Position numbers and translations under genes: made by a program
Shown here: positions 45,953-55,290 of the stretch, in pieces
How the letters are laid out: each line of letters opens with the position of its first letter
Position numbering within the stretch: the stretch's first letter is position 1
Notes under the pieces: model-generated
Seen by the model: only the letters and a program-made list of their open reading frames with translations
Told to the model about the DNA's origin: nothing
Database searches by the model: none
Assembly (NCBI GenBank): GCA_026398875.1
Contig: JAPLSB010000014.1
Coordinates: 32,290-96,289, forward strand
DNA: 64,000 bases
Source: Gammaproteobacteria bacterium
Lineage (GTDB): Bacteria > Pseudomonadota > Gammaproteobacteria > Nevskiales > Nevskiaceae
Direction: 5' to 3'

Positions 45953-46939
45953 TCACGGCACCGGTGCTGTTTGCGGCATCGCCGCGTCACGCCAGACGGC
46001 GGTGCTGATCGCGCCGCCATCGGCCGACCACCAGGCCCGGAACAGCACGCCGGAATTGAACGGCAGGCAGATCGTGCCGTCGCGGTCGATGGCGATGCAG
46101 CCGCCGACGCCGCCGAGCTGCCGCACATCGTCGAGCGCCGCCTGACAGGCGTCTGCCAGCGACATTCCGCCCCAGCGCATCCGGCCGTGCACCGCCTGAC
46201 CGAAGGCCGCGCGGATGAACGATTCGCCGGTGCCGGTGCAGGACAGCGCGCAGCTGCTGTCATCGGCAAAGGTGCCAGCGCCGAACACCGCCGTGTCGCC
46301 GATCCGGCCCGGCAGCTTGTTGGTCAGCCCGCCGGTCGACGTGGCGGCAGCCAGATGACCGCGGCGGTCGCGGGCCACAGCGCCGACGGTGCCGAAAGCC
46401 GCATCGGGTGCTGCGGCAGCGGCATCGACATGGTCAAGCGCGATGCTGCCGCTGCGTTTCGCGGCGGCCAGCTGTTCCAGCCGCAGCGGGATGATGAACG
46501 ACTGCGGATCGACCATCGGCAGGCCGAGTTGCCGGGCCAGCGCTTCGGCACCGTCGGCACTGAACAGCACATGCGGGCTGCGTTCCATCACGGCGCGCGC
46601 CAGCCGGATCGGGCTTCCGACCCGCGATACGCCGGCCACCGCGCCGGTGCCGCGGTCTTCGCCGCGAGCAATCGCGGCATCGAGTTCCGGCAGACCGTCG
46701 CGGTTCAGCACTGCACCGATGCCGGCATTGAACAGCGGGCATTGTTCGAGGCGTTCGACCGCCAGGCTCACTGCATCAACAGCACTGCCGCCGGCCTGCA
46801 ACAGCGCCACGGCCTCGGCGGCGATGTCGTGCAGCGCGCGGCGCTGCTCGTCTTGCGGGCCAGCATCAGCCGGCAACTCGCCGGCACCGCCGTGCAATGC
46901 GAAGCGGATCAGGTTCGGGTCATCGCGGTGCGCGCTCAT
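45953..46939 (-). CDS. Isoaspartyl peptidase / type III L-asparaginase (Ntn hydrolase)
   Basis: The protein has 328 residues, usual for the plant-type asparaginase family. ALHGGAGEL near the start and CPLFNAGIGAVLNRDG are family motifs. The autocleavage site with the nucleophilic Thr is FGTVGAVARD, followed by AAATSTGGLTNK. It is made as a precursor that cleaves itself into two subunits and removes isoaspartyl residues from peptides. Its start overlaps the stop of the DUF1428 gene by 4 bases. Confidence 0.9.
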   Translation of the reverse strand: MSAHRDDPNLIRFALHGGAGELPADAGPQDEQRRALHDIAAEAVALLQAGGSAVDAVSLAVERLEQCPLFNAGIGAVLNRDGLPELDAAIARGEDRGTGAVAGVSRVGSPIRLARAVMERSPHVLFSADGAEALARQLGLPMVDPQSFIIPLRLEQLAAAKRSGSIALDHVDAAAAAPDAAFGTVGAVARDRRGHLAAATSTGGLTNKLPGRIGDTAVFGAGTFADDSSCALSCTGTGESFIRAAFGQAVHGRMRWGGMSLADACQAALDDVRQLGGVGGCIAIDRDGTICLPFNSGVLFRAWWSADGGAISTAVWRDAAMPQTAPVP

Positions 46940-47349
46940 GCAGTGGGCTCGACACGCGCGCCATCATCTGCCGACGGGTGATCAGCGGCGCGCAGTTCGA
47001 CGATCGGCTTGAAGCCGCCCCAGAACATCCGCTTGCCGTCGAACGGGTGATTCTTCGGATCGGCGAGGCTGGCCAGCCTGGGGTCGCTCATCACTTTCGC
47101 GTTGATGCTGTCGCGGAGCTTGCGCGACGGGTAGACGATCCACGCGAAGATCACCGTTTCGTCCGGCTTCAGCTTCACGCTTTGCGGGAACGAGGTCAGC
47201 TTGCCCGCCTTGACGTCATCGGCGACGCATTCGGTGTACGCCAGCGCGCCGTATTCCAGCCAGATCTTGCCGGCCTTGCGGGCCAGCTTGCGGTAGTCGG
47301 CAAGCCGCGCCACGGGTACCGGCACCACGAAGCCATCGACATAGGCCAT
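46936..47349 (-). CDS. DUF1428 family protein
   Basis: The protein has 137 residues. The DUF1428 (ferredoxin-like dimeric alpha-beta barrel) features are YVDGFVVPVPVARLADYRKL, WLEYGALAYTECVADD, ETVIFAWIVYPSRKLRD and KRMFWGGFKPIVE. The molecular function is unknown. It overlaps the isoaspartyl peptidase gene and lies 3 bases after the MOSC gene, so the three form one operon. Confidence 0.9.
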   Translation of the reverse strand: MAYVDGFVVPVPVARLADYRKLARKAGKIWLEYGALAYTECVADDVKAGKLTSFPQSVKLKPDETVIFAWIVYPSRKLRDSINAKVMSDPRLASLADPKNHPFDGKRMFWGGFKPIVELRAADHPSADDGARVEPTA

Positions 47350-47352
47350 CGC

Positions 47353-47886
47353 TCATTCCTCGTCGGGATAGGTCAGCAGCGCCAGCGACGACTGCTGCGG
47401 CAGGTCGAGCACGACCACTGCGTCGCCGACCCGGATCGTGCCCGGCTTCAGCACGCGGGTGATGATGCCGCCGTGGCCGCGCATTGCTTGGAAGCCGCCG
47501 GGGCCCAGGTTCTCGTTCATCCGCGAACATGGCGCGCAGGGGCCGGTGTAAGTGAACAGCGCATCGCCGATGGTGAACGTGCGGCCTTTCAGCGCCAGCA
47601 GGTTCAGGCCGGAGATCACCAGATTGCGGCGGGTCATGAACGGCGTGACCGCTGGCCGCCCGAGGATGCCGGCGACCGCGGTCAGATGCTCGGCCTGGAT
47701 CATCGACACCATCCGCTTGGCATCGGCCGGGCCGCTGTAGTGATCGCCGACCAGGCCGCCGCCGATCTCGACGCGGGCCTCATCGACCGCAAGCAGCGAT
47801 TCGCGCCGCACCGGGCGCAGGCCGATCCAGTCGAGCCGACCGGGCCGTATCGGCGCATTCATCAGTTCCTTCAGGCTCGCGGCCAT
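47353..47886 (-). CDS. MOSC domain protein
   Basis: The protein has 177 residues. The beta-barrel MOSC domain, named after the molybdenum cofactor sulfurase C-terminus, includes GGLVGDHYSG, MTRRNLVISGLNLL, the conserved Cys in YTGPCAPCSRMNE and GHGGIITRVLKPG. MOSC proteins of this size (YiiM-like) detoxify N-hydroxylated compounds or carry sulfur. The exact substrate is unknown. It lies in an operon with DUF1428 and an FAD-linked oxidase. Confidence 0.88.
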   Translation of the reverse strand: MAASLKELMNAPIRPGRLDWIGLRPVRRESLLAVDEARVEIGGGLVGDHYSGPADAKRMVSMIQAEHLTAVAGILGRPAVTPFMTRRNLVISGLNLLALKGRTFTIGDALFTYTGPCAPCSRMNENLGPGGFQAMRGHGGIITRVLKPGTIRVGDAVVVLDLPQQSSLALLTYPDEE

Positions 47887-47896
47887 TTGGGGTATC

Positions 47897-49294
47897 TCAG
47901 TTCGGTGGGGCAGGCAGGGCCTTGCCCGGATTCAGAATGCCGGCCGGATCGAAGGCACGCTTGACCGCGTGCATCATCGACAGCGTCGGCGCATCGATTT
48001 CCCAGGCGACGAACGCGCGCTTGTCGATGCCGACGCCATGCTCGCCGGACAGCGTGCCTTCGAGGCTCAGCACCAGCCGGAACACTGCGTGCAGGCAGGC
48101 TTCGATCGCCGCCATCTGCGCCGGATCGTCCGGATTGGCCAGCAGGTTGACGTGGATGTTGCCATTGCCGGCATGGCCGAAGCAGACGATGCGGATGCCG
48201 TGCTGCTTCGACAGCGCGCCGACGCCGCGAATCAGTTCCGGCAGCCGGGTCACCGGCACCGCCACATCCTCGTTGACCTTCTTCGGCGCCAGCTTGCGCA
48301 GCGCCGGCGACAGCGCCTTGCGGGCCGCCCACAGGTCTTCGGCCTCGGCTTCCGAGCGCGCGGCGCGCAGGTCGATCAGGCCGTCGCCGGCGGCGGCGGC
48401 GCTGATCGCCGCAACCACTGCCGCGATGCCGTCGTGGCTGCCATCGCATTCGATCAGCAGCAGCGCACCGCAAGCGGCCGGCAGGCCGCAGTCGCGATGC
48501 GCCTGCGCCAGCTGCACGGCATCGCCGTCAAGAAACTCCAGGCTGCTCGGTGTTTCCGGCTGTGCCATCAGCCGCGCGACCGCAGCAGCAGCGGCTTCGA
48601 CATCGCGATAGGCGGCTCTGAGCGTGCGCGTGGTGGCAGGCTTCGGCAGCAGCTTCAGCGCCGCCTGAGTGATCACCGCCAGCGTGCCTTCGGAGCCGAT
48701 CAGCAGCCGCGTCAGGTCGTAGCCGACCACGCCCTTGGTCGTGTAGCAGCCGGTGCGCAGCCGGGTACCGTTGCCGGCGATCGCGCGCAGGCCCAGCACG
48801 TTGTCACGCGCTGTGCCGTACTTCACCGCGTGCGGCCCGCCGGCACCGCAAGCCAGGTTGCCGCCGACTGTCGAGTACACGGCACTGGTCGGGTCCGGTG
48901 CCCAGAACAGGCCGTGCTTCGCGGCTTCACGCTGCACGTCGCCATTGAGCGTGCCGGCTTCGCATTCCAGCAGCCGATCGCCCGGAGACACCCGCAGCAC
49001 GCGGTTCATCCGCTCCAGCGACAGCACCACGCCGCCGTGGATCGGCACCGTGGCGCCCGTGGTGTTGGTGCCGCGGCCGCGAGCGATCAGCGGCAGGCCG
49101 TGGTCGCGACACAGGTCGATCAGTGCCTGCACTTCATCGACCGATTCCGCCAGTGCCACCGCATCTGGCATCGCCACGCGGCGGCTGTTGTCGTAGCCGT
49201 AGGCCAGGCGTTCGGCGGGGTCGAGCAGCAGCCGCTCGGGCGGCAGCGCGTCGTTCAGCCGGCGCAGCACGGCAGGGGCGAGTTCAGCCGCCAT
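47897..49294 (-). CDS. FAD-linked oxidase, D-2-hydroxyacid dehydrogenase type (GlcD/Dld-like)
   Basis: The protein has 465 residues. The VAO-type FAD-binding domain is marked by IARGRGTNTTGATVPIHGG and CGAGGPHAVKYGTARDNVLG. The FAD-linked oxidase C-terminal domain shows HAGNGNIHVNLL and the closing LSGEHGVGIDKR. Such enzymes oxidise D-lactate, glycolate or D-2-hydroxyglutarate and pass electrons to a quinone or cytochrome. No iron-sulfur partner (GlcF) is adjacent, so a self-contained D-lactate or hydroxyglutarate dehydrogenase is more likely than a glycolate oxidase subunit. It overlaps yraN by 11 bases. Confidence 0.9.
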   Translation of the reverse strand: MAAELAPAVLRRLNDALPPERLLLDPAERLAYGYDNSRRVAMPDAVALAESVDEVQALIDLCRDHGLPLIARGRGTNTTGATVPIHGGVVLSLERMNRVLRVSPGDRLLECEAGTLNGDVQREAAKHGLFWAPDPTSAVYSTVGGNLACGAGGPHAVKYGTARDNVLGLRAIAGNGTRLRTGCYTTKGVVGYDLTRLLIGSEGTLAVITQAALKLLPKPATTRTLRAAYRDVEAAAAAVARLMAQPETPSSLEFLDGDAVQLAQAHRDCGLPAACGALLLIECDGSHDGIAAVVAAISAAAAGDGLIDLRAARSEAEAEDLWAARKALSPALRKLAPKKVNEDVAVPVTRLPELIRGVGALSKQHGIRIVCFGHAGNGNIHVNLLANPDDPAQMAAIEACLHAVFRLVLSLEGTLSGEHGVGIDKRAFVAWEIDAPTLSMMHAVKRAFDPAGILNPGKALPAPPN

Positions 49295-49631
49295 CGAAGG
49301 CCGCCTTCAGCCACTGCAGTTCGCCGGCTTCGACGGTTACCACGTCGAAGCGCACTTCGCGCTGGGCATGTTCGGGATGGGCCGCAAGGAACAAATGCGT
49401 GGCGTGCACCAGCCGGCCCTGCTTGCGGGCATCGACCGATTCCAGTGCGCTGCCGTAGTCGCTGCGCGCGCGGCTGCGCACCTCGATCACTGCCAGCGCC
49501 GCACCGTCGCGCATCACCAGATCGAGTTCGCCGCCCTTGCAGCGCCAGTTGCGCGTGACCAGCGTCAGGCCGCTGCGCTCCAGATGACGCAGCGCCCGCG
49601 TTTCCGCATCGACGCCGCGCAGCCAGCTCAT
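49284..49631 (-). CDS. yraN: YraN family (UPF0102) putative endonuclease
   Basis: The protein has 115 residues from ATG 49631, overlapping the lpoA stop (ATGA). It has the restriction-endonuclease-like fold with a PD-(D/E)xK-type core: GGELDLVMRDGAALAVIEVR. LRHLERSGLTLVTRNWRCK and RKQGRLVHATHLFL are typical of the family. The lpoA-yraN order is conserved in gammaproteobacteria. The biological substrate is unknown. Confidence 0.93.
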   Translation of the reverse strand: MSWLRGVDAETRALRHLERSGLTLVTRNWRCKGGELDLVMRDGAALAVIEVRSRARSDYGSALESVDARKQGRLVHATHLFLAAHPEHAQREVRFDVVTVEAGELQWLKAAFDGG

Positions 49632-51637
49632 GGCTCGATCGGCACGCTGCCGATATCGGGCGGCGGCAGCAGCGACGGATCGCCGCCGCCGCTCATCCGC
49701 GCGCAGACCAGCTTGCGGCGCACCGCGCCGCCGGCTTCGACGGCGAGCATGCCAGTGGCGCCGGGAATCGGGTCGCCGCCGTGCAGCGCGTTGCGGGCCA
49801 TGCGGCTGGCCAGCAGGTAGGCGTCGGCACCGAAGGCGTAGAAGCGCGCGGCTTCGCGCGAACGCCCGCTCAGCGCCTCGTCGTGCAGCGATGGCTGCGC
49901 GCTGCGCGTGTCGATCAGCCACGGCGCATCGCAGAAGCGGATGCCGGCCAGATCGCCATCGCCGGACGTTTCATTGACGGCGGCCGTGGCGTACACCGCC
50001 GTGCGATCGGCGTGGTAGTAGCGGAACAGCGGCCACAGCACCCGGGCCTGCGAGGCGCGGCCGGCCAGGAACACGAAGTCGAAATCGTTGCGGCGCTGCG
50101 GATCGACGCCCGGGCCGGCCTTGGCACGGGCTTCGGCAGCGACCTTCTTGTCGTTGATCGCGACGTAGCGCAGCAGCCGGCGGACCGGATCGGCCCAGCC
50201 CTGCGGCTCGCCCGAATAGCGGCCGGTGTCGACCACGCGGCCACCGAGTTCCTGCAGGCGGCTGGCAAATGCGGTCTGCACGCGATTGCCCCAGTCGGTG
50301 GCCGGGACCATGGTCAGCGCTCGGGTCAGGCCGCGCGCGTGGGCGTCTTCGGCGGCGGCGCGCGCTTCGTCCTCCGGCGCCAGGCCGAACTGGAACAGGC
50401 CGGCAGGGGCGCTGTGCTGAGCATCGAGGTAGTTCAGGCCGAGCACCGGAACCGGCACGGTCGGCGCGGCGGCGACCGTGGTCAGCGCTTCCTTCAGCAG
50501 CGGGCCGACGATCACGGCGGCGCCGTCGGCCACGGCCTGCGTGTAGCCGTCGGTGTCGTAAAGACGCGGTGCCGGCTCGCCCGCGGCGCGCGCTGCCTGC
50601 TCGTAGCCGGCACGCAGCGCGTCGGCCACAGGGGCCAGCGCGCCGGACTGCGGCAGCAGCAGTGCAACACTGCCGGTGCCGGCCATCGGCGCGGGCGACG
50701 CAGCCTGAGCCAGTGGCGGCGTCAGGGCTTGCGACAGCGGGGCCGGCGCTTCCATTACCGCGCCGCTGCTTTCCACGGCGGCCGGCTGGACGAACAGCGC
50801 TGCCAGGCGTTCTTCGCCCGGATGGCGCGGATAGCGCTTGCGCCAGCCGTCCAGCTCGCCGGGCGATGCCTGCCGGCGAGCCAGGTTGGCCAGTTCCACC
50901 CAGCCTCGGGTGATCGGCGTCGCCGCCAGTGCGCGGTTGATCGTCGTGGTGTCGAGGGTGGCTCCCTGCAGCTGGTTCCACAGCAGGTCGCGGTTCTGGT
51001 TCAGCGCCACGATGCCGCTCAGGTACTGCTCGCGGTTGACCAGCGCCGCCACCGCGGCGACCGGATCGTTGCTGCGCGCCAGCGCCTGGCCGCGGACCAG
51101 CAGCATCTGTTCGGCAATGCGCGGCTCGCTGCCCGGTTCGCTGCCCGGCAACAGGCGCAGCGCGCGCTGCGGATCGTTGCGCGCCAGCGCGGTCTGGGCG
51201 CGCAGCAGTCGATAGCGCGCCTGCTGTCGAGCGTCGCCGGCCTGGTTGCCGGCCGGCGCGGCAATCTGGTCGAGCAGCAGGTCGGCGCGGACCGGATCGT
51301 GGCCTGCCAGCGCTGCCGATGCGGCGCGCAGCCGGTAGTCGTTGGCCTGTGCGCTGGCCGACGGAACGGCGGCAGCAGCGGCCATGAACGTCTTCGATGC
51401 GGCCGGATAATCGCCGCGGGCAAGCAGCGCTTCGGCCTGATCGGCCAGACTGCTTTCGGCCGGTGCGGATGCCGTCATGGCACTGCTGCCGCCGCCCGGA
51501 AAGCGGGTCACGATCGGCGCGCCGGTCGACGTGCAGGCGGTCAGAAACAGGGCGGACGACAGCGCGATGACAGCCTTGCGAGTCGATGGATGGCGCACGC
51601 GGAACGCGGCGCGGGCATGAGTGGTCGAGGTCATCAA
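49628..51637 (-). CDS. lpoA: Penicillin-binding-protein activator LpoA (LppC family)
   Basis: The protein has 669 residues. The signal peptide ends in the lipobox SALFLTAC, so it is an outer-membrane lipoprotein. Residues about 45-300 form a TPR-rich N-terminal domain. The C-terminal LppC domain (from about 320) has the periplasmic-binding-protein-like fold, with SVALLLPQSGALAPVADALR, FDFVFLAGRASQARVLWPLF and YAFGADAYLLASRM. It stimulates PBP1A in peptidoglycan synthesis. It is divergent from rsmI across about 50 bases, which must hold both promoters. ATG 51634 is an alternative start. Confidence 0.92.
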   Translation of the reverse strand: MMTSTTHARAAFRVRHPSTRKAVIALSSALFLTACTSTGAPIVTRFPGGGSSAMTASAPAESSLADQAEALLARGDYPAASKTFMAAAAAVPSASAQANDYRLRAASAALAGHDPVRADLLLDQIAAPAGNQAGDARQQARYRLLRAQTALARNDPQRALRLLPGSEPGSEPRIAEQMLLVRGQALARSNDPVAAVAALVNREQYLSGIVALNQNRDLLWNQLQGATLDTTTINRALAATPITRGWVELANLARRQASPGELDGWRKRYPRHPGEERLAALFVQPAAVESSGAVMEAPAPLSQALTPPLAQAASPAPMAGTGSVALLLPQSGALAPVADALRAGYEQAARAAGEPAPRLYDTDGYTQAVADGAAVIVGPLLKEALTTVAAAPTVPVPVLGLNYLDAQHSAPAGLFQFGLAPEDEARAAAEDAHARGLTRALTMVPATDWGNRVQTAFASRLQELGGRVVDTGRYSGEPQGWADPVRRLLRYVAINDKKVAAEARAKAGPGVDPQRRNDFDFVFLAGRASQARVLWPLFRYYHADRTAVYATAAVNETSGDGDLAGIRFCDAPWLIDTRSAQPSLHDEALSGRSREAARFYAFGADAYLLASRMARNALHGGDPIPGATGMLAVEAGGAVRRKLVCARMSGGGDPSLLPPPDIGSVPIEP

Positions 51638-51687
51638 GTAAAGTATGGCACGGCTTTTTTGCCGCCGACCCCGGTGTTCTTCCGTCC

Positions 51688-52572
51688 GTGACCCTCCCTG
51701 TCGAAGGCGGCCTCGAAGCCGGCGCGCTGTATGTGGTGGCGACTCCGATCGGCAATCTCGGCGACCTGTCGGCGCGCGCGCAGGCGGTGCTCGGTGCCGT
51801 GCAGCGGATCGCCGCCGAAGACACCCGTACCACGTCCGGCCTGCTGGCCCACTTCGGCATCCGCACGCCGCCGGGCGGCTTGGTGGCGCTGCACGATCAC
51901 AACGAGTCGAAAGTCGCGGATCAGCTGATTGCCGAACTGGCCGGCGGCGCCACGCTGGCGCTGGTGTCCGATGCCGGCACGCCGCTGATTTCCGACCCTG
52001 GCTACGCGCTGGTTCGTACCGCGCGGCTGGCCGGGTGTCCGGTCTATGCCGTGCCGGGGCCCTGTGCGGCGATCGCCGCGCTGTCGATCTCCGGACTGGC
52101 CACCGACCGTTTCCTGTTCGCCGGCTTCCTGCCAGCCAAGTCGGCGGCGCGCCGGGCGGCTTTCGAGCAGCTCAAGGACGAGCCGCGCACCGCGATCTGG
52201 TACGAATCCACACATCGGATCGAGGACAGTCTCGATGATCTGGTCGCCGTGCTCGGCCCTGAACGCCGGGTCTGCATTGCCCGCGAGCTGACCAAGCGCT
52301 TCGAGCAGAGCATCACCCTGCCGGCCGCCGCACTCCGCGACTGGCAGCGCGAAGACCCGAACCGCGGTCGCGGCGAATTCGTGCTGGTGATCGAAGGCGC
52401 ACCGGACGCCTCCGACGACCGCGAAGCGGAGCGCGTGCTGCGTCTGCTGCTTGCCGAACTGCCGGCGTCGCGGGCCGCACGGCTGGCCGCCGAGATCACC
52501 GGTGCGCCGAAAAAGCCGCTGTACCAGCTGGCGCTGAAGCTTGCCGGCGACGCCGAACCCGAATCCGACTAG
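51688..52572 (+). CDS. rsmI: 16S rRNA 2'-O-ribose C1402 methyltransferase RsmI
   Basis: The protein has 294 residues from GTG 51688, chosen because the family N-terminus (GALYVVATPIGNLGDLSARA) follows directly and family proteins are about 285 residues. The tetrapyrrole-methylase fold is marked by LVSDAGTPLISDPGY, YAVPGPCAAIAALSISGL and FLFAGFLPAK, followed by YESTHRI. It 2'-O-methylates C1402 of 16S rRNA together with RsmH. It is divergent from lpoA, the usual gammaproteobacterial arrangement. Confidence 0.95.
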   Translation: MTLPVEGGLEAGALYVVATPIGNLGDLSARAQAVLGAVQRIAAEDTRTTSGLLAHFGIRTPPGGLVALHDHNESKVADQLIAELAGGATLALVSDAGTPLISDPGYALVRTARLAGCPVYAVPGPCAAIAALSISGLATDRFLFAGFLPAKSAARRAAFEQLKDEPRTAIWYESTHRIEDSLDDLVAVLGPERRVCIARELTKRFEQSITLPAAALRDWQREDPNRGRGEFVLVIEGAPDASDDREAERVLRLLLAELPASRAARLAAEITGAPKKPLYQLALKLAGDAEPESD

Positions 52573-52579
52573 ACCGACC

Positions 52580-53857
52580 GTGTCCGAATCTTCTGCTGAA
52601 ACCCCGGCATCGACCGATGCCTTCGCAGCACTCCGCTTTCCCGAATACCGCAACCTGATCGGCGGCAGTTTCCTGTTCACGATCGCGATCACGATCCAGG
52701 AAATCGCCATCGCCTACGAGCTGTACCTGATCACCCGCGATCCGCTGGTGCTCGGCCTGCTGGGACTGGCCGAAGCGCTGCCGTTCATTGCCGTGGCGCT
52801 GTACGGCGGCCATGTCGCCGATCGGCACGACAAGCGCCGGATCATGCTGCTGGCGCTCGGCTTCATCCTCGCCGGCTCAGTATTCCTGACCTGGCTGACG
52901 CTGCCGTCGGTGCGCGCCGGCTTGAGCCAGACCACGCTGCTGGCCGGCTGCTATGGCGTGGTCGCCGCGTTCGGATTGGCGCGCGGCTTCCTGACACCGG
53001 CGGTCAGCGCACTGAAAGCGTTCCTGGTGCCGCGCAGCCATTACGCCAACGCCAGCGCCTGGAGCAGCACCGCCTGGCAGGCCGGGGCGATTCTCGGCCC
53101 GATGATCGGCGGCTTTCTCTATGCCGGCGCCGGGCTGACCACCAGCCTGACCGTGGTTTGCGGGCTGCTGGTGCTGCAATCGCTTATGTACGTCCGGATC
53201 AAGCCGCGACCGCCCGCTGACGTCAGCAGCGGTGAAACGGTCTGGCAGAGCCTCGGCGAAGGGCTGCGCTTCGTCTGGCAGTCGAAGATCATCCTGTATT
53301 CGATCTCGCTGGACCTGTTCTCGGTGCTGTTCGGCGGTGTTGTCGCGATCCTGCCGGTGTTCGCCGAGGACGTGCTGCAGATCGGCGCGCAGGGCTTGGG
53401 CATCCTGCGGGCGGCACCGGCCGTCGGCGCCTTGCTGACCGTGCTGGTGCTGACCCGCTATCCGCCGATGAAGCACGCGTGGCGGAACCTGCTGATCGCG
53501 GTCGCTGGCTTCGGCCTGTCGATCCTGGTGTTTGGCGTCTCGCGCAGCCTGTGGCTGTCGGCGGCGGCGCTGTGCGCGAGTGGCGCCTTCGATTCGATCA
53601 GCGTGGTGATCCGCAGCACCATCCTGCAGATGATGCCGCCGGATCACCTGCGCGGCCGGGTGCTGTCGGTGAACAGCATCTTCATCAGCTCGTCGAATGA
53701 ACTGGGTGCCTTCCAGGCCGGCACCTCGGCTGCGGTGTTCGGGGCGACGCGCTCGGTGCTGATCGGCAGCGGCATCACGCTGGCGATCGTGCTGTGGGTC
53801 TGGCGCCGCTCCGGCAACCTGCTGAGCCTGCGGCTGGATCGCGACGCCCGCGGCTGA
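52580..53857 (+). CDS. MFS exporter (EntS/MFS_3-like)
   Basis: The protein has 425 residues from GTG 52580, 8 bases after rsmI. Twelve membrane segments are visible, with FPEYRNLIGGSFLFTIAITI at the first, the MFS loop motif GGHVADRHDKRRIMLL after the second helix, and SAWSSTAWQAGAILGPMIGG in the fifth. The MFS_3 group includes enterobactin exporter EntS and multidrug exporters. No siderophore genes are nearby, so the substrate is open. Confidence 0.88.
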   Translation: MSESSAETPASTDAFAALRFPEYRNLIGGSFLFTIAITIQEIAIAYELYLITRDPLVLGLLGLAEALPFIAVALYGGHVADRHDKRRIMLLALGFILAGSVFLTWLTLPSVRAGLSQTTLLAGCYGVVAAFGLARGFLTPAVSALKAFLVPRSHYANASAWSSTAWQAGAILGPMIGGFLYAGAGLTTSLTVVCGLLVLQSLMYVRIKPRPPADVSSGETVWQSLGEGLRFVWQSKIILYSISLDLFSVLFGGVVAILPVFAEDVLQIGAQGLGILRAAPAVGALLTVLVLTRYPPMKHAWRNLLIAVAGFGLSILVFGVSRSLWLSAAALCASGAFDSISVVIRSTILQMMPPDHLRGRVLSVNSIFISSSNELGAFQAGTSAAVFGATRSVLIGSGITLAIVLWVWRRSGNLLSLRLDRDARG

Positions 53858-53867
53858 CCGCGCCGGC

Positions 53868-55277
53868 TCAGGTCGCCAGCGGCAGTTCCAGTTCCACGCG
53901 GGTGCCGGCGGCGCCGTCGAGCAGGCGGCAATCGCCGCGATGCAGGCGGGCAATCGCGCGGACCAGACTCAGGCCAAGCCCGTAGCCGGGACTGCTGCGG
54001 CTGCCGTCGAGGCGGATCAGGCGATCGAAGACCCGCTCGCGCTGCTCGGCCGGAATGCCGGGCCCCTGGTCATCGATGCGGATGCGGACCACGCGCAGCT
54101 CCGTGCCCCGATCAATGCTCGGGTCCTGGCGCAGGTCGACGTGAATCGCGCCGCCATCCGGCGAGAACTTCACCGCGTTGTCGAGCAGGTTGCAGATCGC
54201 CTGGAACAGCAGATCGCGGTCACCGTCGACCCTGCAGCCGTCAGCGGCCGCAGTCGGCATCGACAGCGACAGCGTGATCTCGCGTTCGCTGGCCAGTGCC
54301 TCGTACAGGCTGACCGCGTCATCGACCAGCGGCTGCAGGTCGACGCGCTGGAAGCCGCTGCGCAGCACGCCGGATTCGATGGTCGCCAGGCGCAGCAGCG
54401 AAGCGAACACGGTCAGCACCCGATCGACTTCCTGGCTCAGCTCGTCAAGCAGTTCCTGCTGCGCAGCAGGATCGGCCGGCGCGCTCACGCGTGCCAGTTC
54501 GATGCGGTTGCGCATCCGGGCCAGCGGCGTCCGCAGGTCGTGGGCAATGCCGTTGGTGGCATGGCGGACCGACTGCATCAGCTCGCTGATGCGGTCGAGC
54601 ATCTCGTTCAGCGTGACGCTCAGCCGGTCGAACTCGTCGTTGCTGCCACGGACCGGCACCCGGTGGTTGAGGTCGCCTTCGATGATTCGCGCCGCCGTGC
54701 GGTTGATGACATCCAGATGGCCAAGCGTCAGCCGGCTCGACAGCGCGCCGGCGACCAGCCCCAGCAGCAGCGTCACTGCGAAGCCGAGGCTGGCGGCGTG
54801 CTGCAACGCATCGACGAAGGCCAGGATCTCGTGATCATCGAAGCCGACGATCAGCGTGCTGCCGTCGATCAGCGTCTGACGGCGCAGGCGCAGCGTGGCA
54901 TCGACCGGCTGATGCAGCGTCGGCTGCTCGTACCAGCCGCCGCGCGACGGCGTACGCGCTGGCGCCGTCGGCAAATTGCCGGCCAGCCGCCGGCCGTCGC
55001 TGTCGAGCAGCAGATAGGCCTGTCGGCCGTCCGGGTTTTCGGCCATGCGGCGGCTGATCAGTTGGCGCACGCCGCGTTGCCCGTCGACACCGAACTCGGC
55101 TTCGAGAATGCGGATCTCGTCGAGCACGTTGTCGTCGAGGTGATCGTGCATGAAGCCTTCGGCGAGCCAGCACAGCACCAGGATCATCAGTCCCGACAGG
55201 CCGACGGTGATCGCGGTGTTCAGAAGCACCACGCGCGCCGACAGCGAGCGCAGCCATGGCGTTTTTCGGCGGCTCAC
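53868..55277 (-). CDS. Sensor histidine kinase of an OmpR-type pair
   Basis: The protein has 469 residues from GTG 55277, 14 bases after the response-regulator stop. A membrane segment near the N-terminus (LNTAITVGLSGLMILVLCWL) is followed by a periplasmic sensor of about 110 residues, a second membrane segment (AVTLLLGLVAGALSS) and a HAMP domain. HisKA has HDLRTPLARMRNRIE. HATPase_c has LLDNAVKFSPDGG, RIDDQGPGIP and GYGLGLSLVRAI. Its divergent neighbour is a metal RND efflux operon, so a CusS/CzcS-like metal-sensing role is the simplest reading. Confidence 0.92.
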   Translation of the reverse strand: MSRRKTPWLRSLSARVVLLNTAITVGLSGLMILVLCWLAEGFMHDHLDDNVLDEIRILEAEFGVDGQRGVRQLISRRMAENPDGRQAYLLLDSDGRRLAGNLPTAPARTPSRGGWYEQPTLHQPVDATLRLRRQTLIDGSTLIVGFDDHEILAFVDALQHAASLGFAVTLLLGLVAGALSSRLTLGHLDVINRTAARIIEGDLNHRVPVRGSNDEFDRLSVTLNEMLDRISELMQSVRHATNGIAHDLRTPLARMRNRIELARVSAPADPAAQQELLDELSQEVDRVLTVFASLLRLATIESGVLRSGFQRVDLQPLVDDAVSLYEALASEREITLSLSMPTAAADGCRVDGDRDLLFQAICNLLDNAVKFSPDGGAIHVDLRQDPSIDRGTELRVVRIRIDDQGPGIPAEQRERVFDRLIRLDGSRSSPGYGLGLSLVRAIARLHRGDCRLLDGAAGTRVELELPLAT

Positions 55278-55290
55278 GGGCAGCGGCGGC

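Noticed and set aside
51638..51687. Looked for an RNase P RNA gene next to rsmI/lpoA, as in some gammaproteobacteria
   Set aside because: Only about 50 bases separate the two genes, and none of the nearby intervals is long enough or shows the conserved RNase P elements.
49971..51866. A 631-residue open frame overlapping lpoA on the same strand in another frame
   Set aside because: Arg/Ala/Pro-rich low-complexity translation without motifs; lpoA has a lipobox and conserved domains.
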